Assembly: GCA_963782465.1 (NCBI GenBank) | Contig: CAWAJR010000005.1 | Coordinates: 62,001 to 126,000 of the forward strand | From: JAODBJ01 sp963782465 | GTDB lineage: Bacteria > Actinomycetota > Acidimicrobiia > IMCC26256 > PALSA-610 | Length of the DNA: 64,000 nucleotides | Direction of reading: 5' to 3' | Part shown: positions 56,696 through 64,000 of the stretch, one piece after another | How positions within the stretch are numbered: the stretch's first letter is position 1 | Layout: every line of letters starts with the position of its first letter | Program-made: the position numbers and the translations under genes | Notes under the pieces: model-generated | Seen by the model: only the letters and a program-made list of their open reading frames with translations | Database searches by the model: none | What the model was told of the DNA's origin: nothing

Positions 56696-57867
56696 CCTTG
56701 CCCGCCGACGCGGTCGATGTCGCGATCATCGGCCTCGGCGGTATCGGGAGCGCGGCCGCCTACTTCTGTGCCGACCGGGGTGCGAGCGTCGTCGGGCTCG
56801 AACAGTTCGAGCTCGGTAACGACCGCGGCGCGTCGCACGACCACTCGCGGATCATCCGGCTCTCGTACCACACCGATTGGTACGTCGAACTCGCGAAGGA
56901 CGCGTACCGCGCCTGGGATGCGGTCGAGGCCGGCACCGGCGACCGGATCGTTACTCGCACCGGTGGCATCGACCTCTTCCCGCGCGGCGCGACGATCAGC
57001 GACCGCGAATATCGCACCGCGATGGACGCCGCCGGTGTGCCCTACGACCTGCTCGACGGCGCGGCCGTTCGAGATCGCTGGCCGGTCTTCGGGGTGGCCG
57101 ACGACGTGCTCGGTGTCTACCAGCCGTCGTCCGGCGTGGTTGCCGCCGCGATCGCGACCGCGAGCCTCCAAGGTGGCGCTCGCCACCGCGGCGCCGACCT
57201 CCGCGACCACACCGCCGTTCGCGCCATCGAACCGCGCGGCGACGGCGTCGCCATCGTCGCCGACCGCGGCGTCGTGCACGCGCGGCACGCCATCGTGGCC
57301 TGCGACGCGTGGACCAACCACCTGCTCGCGCCGCTCGGCGTCGAACTCCCGCTGACGGTCCTGCGTGAACAATTGACCTACTTCGCGTCGACGCGCCTCG
57401 CCGATTTCGCAGCCGAGCGGTTCCCGGTGTGGATCTGGATGGACGATCCGTCCTTCTACGGCTTCCCGGTGTTCGGCGAGCCGGCGGTGAAACTCGCGCA
57501 GGACTGCGGCGGGTTCGAGGTCGACCCCGACACCCGCACATTCGATCCCGACCCCGGCATGCTCGACCTGCTCAGCGGCTTCGGCGCCCGGTTGTTCGCG
57601 CCCGGCACGCTCGGTGAACCGGTGCGCACCAAGACATGCCTCTACACGCTCACGCCCGACCGCGACTTCGTGCTCGACCGCCTCCCGGCAATGCCGCAGA
57701 TCTCGGTCGCGCTGGGCGCGGCGCACGGGTTCAAGTTCGCCGCCTGGTTCGGACGGGTGCTCGCCGACCTCGCGCTCGACGGTGGTACCCCGGCAGCGAT
57801 CGCGCCGTTCGCGATCGACCGGCCGGCAATGACCGGTCCCGGCGTCGAACGGTCTTGGCTCGTCTGA
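56692..57867 (+). CDS. Monomeric sarcosine oxidase/N-methyltryptophan oxidase family flavoenzyme
   Basis: This 391-residue enzyme oxidises N-methyl or other secondary amines to an imine and H2O2. The FAD motif IIGLGGIGSAAAYF is at the N-terminus, followed by GASHDHSRIIRLSYH, the family signature with the FAD-contacting His and Arg. Cys316 in TKTCLYTLTPDRDFVLD is at the place of the covalent 8alpha-cysteinyl FAD link (Cys315 in sarcosine oxidase), and GAAHGFKFA is the active-site loop. Translation is coupled to the Rieske gene (GTGA overlap). Together they could remove successive methyl groups, for example from betaine to sarcosine and glycine. Confidence 0.9.
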   Translation: MTLPADAVDVAIIGLGGIGSAAAYFCADRGASVVGLEQFELGNDRGASHDHSRIIRLSYHTDWYVELAKDAYRAWDAVEAGTGDRIVTRTGGIDLFPRGATISDREYRTAMDAAGVPYDLLDGAAVRDRWPVFGVADDVLGVYQPSSGVVAAAIATASLQGGARHRGADLRDHTAVRAIEPRGDGVAIVADRGVVHARHAIVACDAWTNHLLAPLGVELPLTVLREQLTYFASTRLADFAAERFPVWIWMDDPSFYGFPVFGEPAVKLAQDCGGFEVDPDTRTFDPDPGMLDLLSGFGARLFAPGTLGEPVRTKTCLYTLTPDRDFVLDRLPAMPQISVALGAAHGFKFAAWFGRVLADLALDGGTPAAIAPFAIDRPAMTGPGVERSWLV

Positions 57868-57891
57868 GCGCCGCCCGTTACCGTCGCGGTG

Positions 57892-59814
57892 ATGCGACGG
57901 CGGACGGGGTTCAGTGTGCTGGCGATCCTCGTCGCCGGGCTCGTGCCCGCCACCGTCGGTCCGGCCGCAACCGCGGCCGCGACACCGAGGGCCGCCACGG
58001 TCACGTCGCCGCACTCGAAGCCCTGCGCGGTGAAACGCGCCCGCTGTGGCTACATCACCCGCCTCCTCGACCCCGCCGACCCGTCGGTCGGCACGATCCA
58101 CATCGGTTTCGAACTCCACCCGCACACCAGCGCGTCGAAACCGTCGCTCGAACCGATCGTCGCGATGGAAGGCGGGCCCGGCTACGCGACGACCGCGAGC
58201 CGCAGCTACTACCTCACGCTCTTCGCACCGCTGCGCAAACGTCACGACATCCTCTTCGTCGACCAGCGCGGTACCGGAATGTCGTCGCCGATCAACTGCC
58301 GCGCGTTGCAGTCGTACAAGGGCGACTACGACACCAACGCGGGCCTGTGCGGCCGGCAGCTCGGCAACGCGGCCGACGTCTACGGCAGCGCGTTCGCGGC
58401 CGACGACATCGCGGCCGTGCTCGACGCGCTGCACATATCCACCGTCGATCTCTACGGCGACTCGTACGGCACGTTCCTCGCGCAGACCTTCGCGGTGCGC
58501 CACCCGACCCGGCTCCGCACCCTCGTCCTCGACTCGGCGTACCCCGTCGAAGGTCAAGATCCCTGGTACCGCGACAGCAACCGCGCGTTGCGCACCGCAT
58601 TCGAATTGGCGTGCCGGCGCGCGCCCACCTGTACGGCCCGCGGCGGCGACATCATCGACCGCATCCGCACGCTCGACGACGCATTGCGCGCCCACCCGCT
58701 CACCGGGTACGCGCGCGATGCCGACGGCCATCGTCGCTTCGTGACCGTCGACCCCGGCATGCTCGCGTACGTGGCCGGGACCGCGGCCTACACCTACCCG
58801 GTGTACCGCGAGCTCGACGGCGCGGCGAGCGCCTACCTCGACGGCGGTGATCCCGCTCCCCTGCTGCGGCTCGCGGCCGAGCAGAACTACTACGGCAGTG
58901 CCGGGCCGGTGCGCCAGTACTCGGAGGGCTTGGCCGACGCGGTCGACTGCAACGACTACCCGCAGTTGTGGGACATCAGCTCGCCGATCGCCTCGAGGCC
59001 CGCGCAGTTCGCGGCGTCGATCGCGGCATTGAAGGCCGGCGACCCCAACGCGTTCGACCCGTTCAGCATCGACGACTGGATGAGTTCGAGCTGGGTGGAG
59101 TACTCCGACTGCATCAAGTGGCCCGTGCCGAGCAACTTCGTCCCGCCGTTGCCCGAGCCGCACACGTACCCCGGCGTCCCGACCCTCGTGCTCTCCGGCG
59201 ACCTCGACTCGCTCACGTCACCGGAAGGCGCGCGGATCGTCGCCGGGCATTTCCCGAACTCCACCTTCGTCGACGTCCACAACGGGGTGCACGTCACCGC
59301 GCTCGACGGCTTCCCCGACTGCGCGGCCAACATCGTCGTGCGGTTCGTCACGACCAGGTCGGCGGGCGACACGTCGTGCGCGGCCACGTTCCTCCCACCC
59401 GTGCGGATGGTCGAGCAGTTCCCGCCGACGCTCGCGACCGTGAACGCACCGGGCACCGACGGGCGGATCGAGAAGGTCGCGCTCAATGCGGTATCAGACC
59501 TGTTCTTCCGGTGGTGGAACATGATCGGTGAAGATGGCGCCGGCCTGCGCGGCGGTTCGTTCCACACGACCGGCTACGTGAACGTGAAGTTCACGATGCA
59601 CGGTGTGCGGTGGGTACGAGACGTCGCGGCCGACGGTCATGTCGACTGGAACCGCCAGACCGGCAGCGTGACGGCTCACGTCTCGCTGCACGGCGACGCC
59701 GGCGACCGCGCCCGGCTCGATATCTCGTGGAACGATCTTTCGCTGCACCCGCTCGCGTCGGTGCGCGGCACCATCGACGGCCACGCCGTACACGCGAAGC
59801 TCACCCCCGCATGA
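57892..59814 (+). CDS. Secreted S33 family (TAP-like) alpha/beta-hydrolase peptidase
   Basis: This 640-residue enzyme resembles Streptomyces tripeptidyl aminopeptidases. A signal peptide (GFSVLAILVAGLVPATVG, then AATAAATP) is visible. The oxyanion region is MEGGPGY, FVDQRGTG follows, and the nucleophile is in DLYGDSYGTFLAQTF. The C-terminal TAP domain carries Asp in LVLSGDLDSLTSPEG and His in HNGVHVTALDG. A 110-residue tail after the TAP domain is not recognised. ATG 57892 is preferred to GTG 57889 because TACCGT is 7 nt upstream. It likely feeds peptides to the importer. Confidence 0.88.
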   Translation: MRRRTGFSVLAILVAGLVPATVGPAATAAATPRAATVTSPHSKPCAVKRARCGYITRLLDPADPSVGTIHIGFELHPHTSASKPSLEPIVAMEGGPGYATTASRSYYLTLFAPLRKRHDILFVDQRGTGMSSPINCRALQSYKGDYDTNAGLCGRQLGNAADVYGSAFAADDIAAVLDALHISTVDLYGDSYGTFLAQTFAVRHPTRLRTLVLDSAYPVEGQDPWYRDSNRALRTAFELACRRAPTCTARGGDIIDRIRTLDDALRAHPLTGYARDADGHRRFVTVDPGMLAYVAGTAAYTYPVYRELDGAASAYLDGGDPAPLLRLAAEQNYYGSAGPVRQYSEGLADAVDCNDYPQLWDISSPIASRPAQFAASIAALKAGDPNAFDPFSIDDWMSSSWVEYSDCIKWPVPSNFVPPLPEPHTYPGVPTLVLSGDLDSLTSPEGARIVAGHFPNSTFVDVHNGVHVTALDGFPDCAANIVVRFVTTRSAGDTSCAATFLPPVRMVEQFPPTLATVNAPGTDGRIEKVALNAVSDLFFRWWNMIGEDGAGLRGGSFHTTGYVNVKFTMHGVRWVRDVAADGHVDWNRQTGSVTAHVSLHGDAGDRARLDISWNDLSLHPLASVRGTIDGHAVHAKLTPA

Positions 59815-59842
59815 TGCGTTCCCACCCGGCCCGGCCGGAGCG

Positions 59843-60379
59843 GTGAGCGTCGCCGCGTTCGCGTCGGTCGACGAGTTGCTCGACGCGCTCGCGGCCGGGG
59901 CCACGGTGAACGACGAACCCGACCTCGACGTGTGCTCGCATTCGTTGCAGTGCGGTCAGCTCTTGCGCGTCGAACATGCCGACGACCCCGAGCTTGCCGT
60001 CGCGGGGCTCGTGCACGACGTCTGGGACGCGGTGTCGGCGGATCACGAGGACCACGACCGGCGCGGTGCCGCGCTCGTCGAACCGCTCCTCGGTGCACGG
60101 GTCGCTCGCCTCGTCGCGGGGCACGTGCTCGCGAAGCGCTATCTCGTCGCGCGCGACCCGGCGTACGGCGACGGGCTCAGCGGCCGCAGCACCGCGACGC
60201 TGGCCTTCCAGGGTGGAAAGCTCGACGACCACGAGGCCGCCGCGCTCGAAGCCTCACCCGACTTCGAAGCGATCATCGCCCTGCGGCGCGCCGACGAGCG
60301 GGCCAAGGTACCGGGCGCGTCCGTGCCCGGCCTCCCGTCGTGGCGCGAACTCCTGCTCGCGGTCAGCGCGCGGGGCTGA
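59843..60379 (+). CDS. HD-domain mixed-valent di-iron oxygenase (PhnZ/TmpB-like)
   Basis: This 178-residue protein matches the HD-domain oxygenases that cleave the C-P bond of hydroxyphosphonates (PhnZ) or release glycine betaine from a trimethylammonio-phosphonate (TmpB). Six candidate iron ligands are in place: His33 (CSHSLQ), His58-Asp59 (GLVHDVWD), His71, His94 (AGHVLAKRYL) and Asp151 (RRADERAK). The AKRYLVARDPAYGDGLSGRS stretch and FQGGKL are typical of the group. It lies beside a candidate betaine demethylation pair, so a betaine- or phosphonate-related substrate is attractive; close relatives are untested. The 3' end overlaps the convergent Rieske gene by 17 bases. Confidence 0.78.
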   Translation: MSVAAFASVDELLDALAAGATVNDEPDLDVCSHSLQCGQLLRVEHADDPELAVAGLVHDVWDAVSADHEDHDRRGAALVEPLLGARVARLVAGHVLAKRYLVARDPAYGDGLSGRSTATLAFQGGKLDDHEAAALEASPDFEAIIALRRADERAKVPGASVPGLPSWRELLLAVSARG

Positions 60380-61547
60380 TCCCGCCCGCGAGGTACGACC
60401 GCGCGACGAACGTCACGAACTGCTGCACCGCGTCCTCGGCTTCTGAGAACGGCCCGGGCCGGTAGCCACGCGACTCGACACCCCGCTGCACGCCCTCGCA
60501 CGCGTGCCAGTCCTGGCGGTTGGTGACGTCCCAGAAGTCGACCGCGTACGACGGGTCGAAGCCGTCGCGTTCGACGGCTTCGGGCGCGAACAGCCACTGG
60601 CACTCGATCGACGATTCGTTGGCCGTGCGCGGTTCGATCCGGTGCGTCATCACGTAGTCGGGGTGCAGGCTCAGCAAGAGGTTCGGGAACAAACCGACGT
60701 ACACGACCTGCCGCCGCAACGCGCCGTCGAGCCCGCGCAGCATCACACCGCCGCTCGCTCCCGTCATCGACATCGTCTCGGCGTGCGGTTCGAGGTCCAT
60801 CGTCCCGCCGATGAAATGGCCGGGCAGGTCGTAGTTGTCGCCGCTCGTCGGCGGGCTCACGACGCACAGCTCCGGGTGGATCGCCGGGCAGTGGTAGCAC
60901 TCGTGGTAGTTCTCGAGCGGCAGCTTCCAGTTGGCGTGCAGCCCGTATTCGTGCGACGCACCGACGACCAGCCGCTCACATTCGTACGGCGCGATCAACG
61001 TTTCGAGCGCACCGACGTGCTCGGCGAGCGGTGGCGCGTCGCCCGACACGTTCACCATCAACCAGCCGTGCCACTCCTCGCAACGCACCGGCACCAGGCC
61101 GTAGTCGGCGGTGTCGAAACCGGCCGGCGCGTCGAAGCGCGGCGTGGCCCTCAACTCGCCGTCGAGCCCGTAGGTCCAGGCGTGGTACGGGCAGTGGATC
61201 GCGTTCCGATGGGCGCTCGCGCCACACGGCAACAGTTCGTGACCGCGGTGGCGGCACGTGTTGAAGAACCCGCGCAGCACGCCGTCGTCGCCGCGCACGA
61301 ACAGCACGGCGTCGTCGCCGATGCGCACCGCGCGCCGGTCGCCCGGGGTCGCGAGATCGGCCGCCCGGCCCGCGCAGACCCAGGTGTTCGCGAAAAAATG
61401 CTCGCGTTCCCACGCCAGCACCTCGGGCGAGGTGTACGACGCCTGCGGGAGCATCCGCCCGCTCCCCGCAGGGTCGAGCACGGGATCGAGCGCGGCTGCC
61501 GGCAAGGGCGCCGGTACCGGTGGTTGCGGCGGCGTGGTGGTCGTCAT
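60363..61547 (-). CDS. Rieske non-haem iron oxygenase, GbcA-like
   Basis: This 394-residue oxygenase has a proline-rich N-terminus (MTTTTPPQPPVPAPLPAAAL), the Rieske site NTCRHRGHELL and HCPYHAWTYG, and the iron site LPLENYHECYHCPAIHPELC, with Asp in YAVDFWDVTNRQDW. The Asn-Arg-Gln-Asp segment is shared with the Rieske at 55601, so the two are paralogues in the same subclass, which contains glycine-betaine demethylases. It is divergent from a third Rieske; CACAAT at 61554-61559 could be its -10 element, with palindromic repeat copy 5 just upstream. No reductase gene is seen nearby. Confidence 0.89.
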   Translation of the reverse strand: MTTTTPPQPPVPAPLPAAALDPVLDPAGSGRMLPQASYTSPEVLAWEREHFFANTWVCAGRAADLATPGDRRAVRIGDDAVLFVRGDDGVLRGFFNTCRHRGHELLPCGASAHRNAIHCPYHAWTYGLDGELRATPRFDAPAGFDTADYGLVPVRCEEWHGWLMVNVSGDAPPLAEHVGALETLIAPYECERLVVGASHEYGLHANWKLPLENYHECYHCPAIHPELCVVSPPTSGDNYDLPGHFIGGTMDLEPHAETMSMTGASGGVMLRGLDGALRRQVVYVGLFPNLLLSLHPDYVMTHRIEPRTANESSIECQWLFAPEAVERDGFDPSYAVDFWDVTNRQDWHACEGVQRGVESRGYRPGPFSEAEDAVQQFVTFVARSYLAGGISPAR

Positions 61548-61559
61548 CGCCCCATTGTG

Positions 61560-61606
61560 CCCGTGCGTCGATAGCTATCGCATAGCGATAGCTATCGACG
61601 CACGGG
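61560..61606. repeat. Palindromic repeat element, copy 5 (divergent promoter context)
   Basis: This is the longest copy, with perfect 21-bp arms (outer sequence CCCGTGCGTCGATAG) around CATAG. It fills the space between the -10 candidates of two divergent Rieske genes, covering both -35 regions. This is the only copy located in a divergent promoter. Confidence 0.93.
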
Positions 61607-61609
61607 CAG

Positions 61610-61633
61610 TAGGGTGACTGACTGATCAGTCAG
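61610..61633 (+). promoter_or_regulatory. Promoter and CTGACTG-NN-CAGTCAG operator of the Rieske/TetR operon
   Basis: TAGGGT (61610-61615) is the -10 candidate. The perfect palindrome CTGACTGATCAGTCAG (61618-61633) follows immediately and covers the expected transcription start, so a bound repressor would block initiation. GGAG at 61633-61636 precedes ATG 61642. The same operator with a TT centre is at 41746. Confidence 0.7.
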
Positions 61634-61641
61634 GAGCACGG

Positions 61642-62778
61642 ATGACGCGAACCCGACGCGAGGGGGTGGGAACCCCTCTGGCCCGTGCCCGCACGCTTCC
61701 GGGTTCGTTCTACGCCGACGCCGCGCACCACTCCCTCGAAATGGACCGGGTGTTCGGGCAGGCATGGGTGGGTGTCGGTTCCGCCGACGACATCGCCGGC
61801 CCCGGGTCCTATCTCGCGTGCGACGCGGGTCGAACCCCGGTGCTCGTCGTCCGCGACGACCGCGGCACGCTGCGCGCCTTCCTCAACGTCTGCCGCCATC
61901 GCGGCTCACCACTGGCCGAGGGGTGCGGCGAGGCCCGGGCCTTGGCGTGCCCGTACCACGGCTGGGTGTACCGCCTCGACGGTTCGCTCGCACGGGCGGC
62001 GGGCGTCGGGCAACCGGAAGGCTTCCGCACGGACGACTACGGGCTGCGAGAGATCGCGGTCACGACCTTCGCCCGTTCGGTCCTCGTCAACCTCGACCGC
62101 AACGCGACGCCACCGTGCACGGGCCGTCTCGGTCGCGGGATCGACCCGTTCGGCGTCGATACGTTCGTGCGGGGGCGGCACGATCGCTATACCCGCGAGT
62201 TCAACTGGAAGGTGCTGCTCGAGAACTACGCGGAGAACTACCACACGCCGTTCGTGCATCCCGAGCTGCCGGTCGTCGGCTACGAGTACCCGATCGAAGC
62301 CGAGGGGCCGGTCGTGTTCGCGTGGGACAAACCGCTGCACCCGCGCGACGAGGCCGAGCGTGCGCTGTCGGAGTGCCGGCCGGGCGAACCGGGTTGGGAA
62401 CGGGTGGCGTCGAGCGCGGCGGAGGAGTCGTTCAACAACGGTGTGTACATGACCCTCTGGCCGAACACCATGCTCTCGGTGTTCGCGGGTTTCGCCGCGA
62501 CCTTCCGCATCATCCCGACCGGCCCGACCACGACCGTCGTCGAGCGCGACTACCTCTGGCACCCCGGCGTGAGCGAGCAGCGCCGGCAGGCCGACTACGA
62601 GGCGACCGTGCGTGTCGTCGAACAGGACCTCGCGATGTGCGAAGCGGTGCAGCGGACCTACACCGGCGGGTGCTCGGCCGACGGCGTGCTGTCGACCGAA
62701 CATGAACAAGGGGTGGCGCACCTGCACCAGTTGTTGCTCCAGGCCCTCGGGCCGCCCGACCGGGCGTTAACCTGCTGA
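61642..62778 (+). CDS. Rieske non-haem iron oxygenase, third copy
   Basis: This 378-residue oxygenase has the Rieske site NVCRHRGSPLAEG and ACPYHGWVYRLDG and the iron site LLENYAENYHTPFVHPELPV. The ENYHTPFVHPEL pattern, with EN before YH, differs from the other two Rieske genes (ECYHC), so it belongs to another subgroup, possibly closer to carnitine- or choline-type monooxygenases. It starts behind a TetR-type operator and is followed after one base by the TetR gene itself, so it is probably controlled by that regulator. The electron-transfer partner is not encoded here. Confidence 0.88.
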   Translation: MTRTRREGVGTPLARARTLPGSFYADAAHHSLEMDRVFGQAWVGVGSADDIAGPGSYLACDAGRTPVLVVRDDRGTLRAFLNVCRHRGSPLAEGCGEARALACPYHGWVYRLDGSLARAAGVGQPEGFRTDDYGLREIAVTTFARSVLVNLDRNATPPCTGRLGRGIDPFGVDTFVRGRHDRYTREFNWKVLLENYAENYHTPFVHPELPVVGYEYPIEAEGPVVFAWDKPLHPRDEAERALSECRPGEPGWERVASSAAEESFNNGVYMTLWPNTMLSVFAGFAATFRIIPTGPTTTVVERDYLWHPGVSEQRRQADYEATVRVVEQDLAMCEAVQRTYTGGCSADGVLSTEHEQGVAHLHQLLLQALGPPDRALTC

Positions 62779-62779
62779 C

Positions 62780-63436
62780 GTGCCCACGGCCGTCAGTGCC
62801 CGGCGCCCACCGCGACGCAACCCGCGACGCATCGCCGTGGAGCAACGCCGCAGTGAAATCCTCGAGGCCGCCCGGGCGGTCGTGCTCGAACGGGGCTTGT
62901 CGAACACGCGCGTCGCGGATGTCGCGGATGCGCTCGGCGTGAGCACCGGCCTGATCCACTACCACTTCGCGTCGAAAGACGACCTGCTGGCCGAGACGCT
63001 CCGCCACGCCGCCGACACCGACATCCACCGCTTGGAGAAGTCGGTGGCGTCGAGCGCCGACCCGATCGAGCGGCTCGACCGTGTGCTCCGTGAGTACCTC
63101 CCGAGCCGCGGCGACCAGACGTGGCTGCTCTGGATCGACATGTGGAGCGCGGGCCTGCGCAACCCCGTGCTGCGCGACATCTCCGAAGAACTCGACGAAG
63201 CGTGGGTGCGGGTCCTGCAAGGGGTGCTCGAAGCCGGCGTCGACGCGGAGATCTTCACCTGCGCCGACCCGCGTGCCTCGGCGTGGCGGCTTTCGTCGCT
63301 GCTCGACGGGCTCGGCCTCCAAGTCGTCGTGCATCGCAAGACGATGCGCCGCTCGCAGATGCTCGAACACGCGCGTACCGCGGCCGCGTACGAGGTCGGC
63401 CTCGACCGGGCCGACTTCCCCACCGCCGGTCGCTGA
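62780..63436 (+). CDS. TetR-family transcriptional regulator, BetI-like
   Basis: This 218-residue repressor has an N-terminal helix-turn-helix: RSEILEAARAVVLERGLSNT, RVADVADALGVSTGLIHYHF and ASKDDLLAETLRHAAD. The TGLIHYHFxSKDDLL pattern and C-terminal domain are of the BetI/TetR_C_6 type, which often senses choline, betaine or other amines. Downstream of the Rieske gene by one base, it is likely co-transcribed, but TAACCT 6 nt before GTG 62780 could also drive a leaderless transcript. The nearest candidate binding site is the palindrome at 61618; a second is at 41746. Confidence 0.88.
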   Translation: MPTAVSARRPPRRNPRRIAVEQRRSEILEAARAVVLERGLSNTRVADVADALGVSTGLIHYHFASKDDLLAETLRHAADTDIHRLEKSVASSADPIERLDRVLREYLPSRGDQTWLLWIDMWSAGLRNPVLRDISEELDEAWVRVLQGVLEAGVDAEIFTCADPRASAWRLSSLLDGLGLQVVVHRKTMRRSQMLEHARTAAAYEVGLDRADFPTAGR

Positions 63437-63448
63437 CCCTCCCGGCTG

Positions 63449-64000
63449 ATGGCAACCGATCGGTTCGACGTCGTCGTCGTGGGCGGTGGGCACAACGGGC
63501 TCGTCGCCGCGGGGTTGCTCGCCCAACAGGGCGCGCACGTCACCGTGCTCGAACGGCGACCCGTCGTCGGTGGCGCGGCGATCACCGAACAGCCGTGGGG
63601 CCCCGACTTCAAGATGACGGCGCTCTCCTACGTGATGAGCCTCATGCCGGCGACGATCGTGGAGGGCCTGCACCTCGCCCGGCACGGCTACAAGGTGTTG
63701 CCCCAACACGGCTACTTCGCGCCCCACCGCGACGGCACCTACCTGCAGATGCCCGACGACCCGGCGCGCCGCCACGCGCAGATCGCGAAGTTCTCCCGGC
63801 ACGACGCCGACGCCTACGGTCGTTACGACGACTGGCTCGGCCGCCTCGCCGACGTGCTCGGCCCGTTGCTGTCGGTCGTGCCGCCGAAGCTCGGTTCCCA
63901 CCGCCCGGCCGACCTTCTCGACCAGGCCCGCCTCGCGTGGAAGCTTCGCGGGCTCGACACTCGCGGCGTCGGCGACGCGGTGCGCCTGTTCAGCATGAGC
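63449..64000 (+). CDS. PYROXD2-like FAD oxidoreductase, 3'-truncated by the window edge
   Basis: The frame is open from ATG 63449 to the end of the window (184 codons). The N-terminus has the FAD motif DVVVVGGGHNGLVAAGLLAQ, VTVLERRPVVGGAAITEQPW and SYVMSLMPATIVEGLHL, the same family as the gene at 38687. It starts 12 bases after the tetR stop, so it is probably the third gene of the Rieske-TetR unit. This means both candidate TetR-controlled loci carry a PYROXD2-like flavoprotein. Confidence 0.85.
   Translation, partial: MATDRFDVVVVGGGHNGLVAAGLLAQQGAHVTVLERRPVVGGAAITEQPWGPDFKMTALSYVMSLMPATIVEGLHLARHGYKVLPQHGYFAPHRDGTYLQMPDDPARRHAQIAKFSRHDADAYGRYDDWLGRLADVLGPLLSVVPPKLGSHRPADLLDQARLAWKLRGLDTRGVGDAVRLFSMS

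Overview
The window is GC-rich DNA (third codon positions are almost all G or C) from an actinobacterium. Mycothiol-linked maleylpyruvate-isomerase-type domains, an actinobacterial Lhr helicase, a DUF222/HNH protein, an ECF sigma factor with an RskA-like partner, and many apparently leaderless genes (TANNNT 6-8 nt before the start codon) fit Actinomycetota. An Acidimicrobiia-like organism is my best guess, but it is an inference. I see no rRNA, tRNA, CRISPR array, insertion sequence or phage gene. Genes are packed, many with 4-nt stop/start overlaps. The only gene-free stretch over 300 bases is 41685-42176, which holds two operator-like palindromes and a repeat block.

Layout. 1-12800: end of an M1 aminopeptidase, a cupin, an Lhr-type helicase (frameshifted twice), two Fpg/Nei-type DNA glycosylases (the second at 23.3 kb), a TauD-type dioxygenase, a membrane diguanylate cyclase, an ECF sigma/anti-sigma pair and an SDR. 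12800-17830: PLP decarboxylase, PlsY, acyl-CoA dehydrogenase, a mycothiol-type protein behind an 84-bp triple repeat, and a small histidine kinase. 17887-25807: branched-chain amino acid biosynthesis on the minus strand (ilvC, ilvN, ilvB with a terminator-like leader, then ilvD), interrupted by an MprF-like protein and an Fpg. 25915-31267: a secreted protein, an S9 peptidase, an M14 carboxypeptidase and a Gfo/Idh oxidoreductase. 31297-36553: an RpiR regulator divergent from an ALDH / ThDP enzyme / class-III aminotransferase operon. 36612-38679: HNH, DinB and a small HTH protein. 38687-47796: FAD oxidoreductase, aminotransferase, glutamate-semialdehyde dehydrogenase, S58 peptidase, HDAC/acetylpolyamine amidohydrolase-like enzyme and an S9 peptidase. 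47880-53561: a five-gene Dpp/Opp-type ABC importer. 53606-64000: CocE-like hydrolase, three Rieske oxygenases, a monomeric sarcosine-oxidase-like flavoenzyme, a secreted S33 peptidase, an HD-domain oxygenase of the PhnZ/TmpB type, a BetI-like TetR regulator and the start of a second FAD oxidoreductase.

Reading them together: the accessory genes look like uptake and breakdown of peptides and of N-methylated or other amines. Peptidases and an ABC importer are followed by Rieske N-demethylase candidates, a sarcosine-oxidase homologue, two aminotransferases and two aldehyde dehydrogenases. A 16-bp palindrome, CTGACTG-NN-CAGTCAG, lies in front of two of these units, and the TetR gene sits in one of them, so they may form one regulon.

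Three non-coding signals stand out: a five-copy 39-47 bp double palindrome built on CGATAGCTATCG; GTGAGCGAGCG repeat blocks that duplicate the ribosome-binding site and start codon of the gene behind them; and two convergent terminators sharing the stem GTTGTGAG. Five otherwise intact genes carry six single-base frameshifts, which more likely reflect base-calling errors than gene decay.
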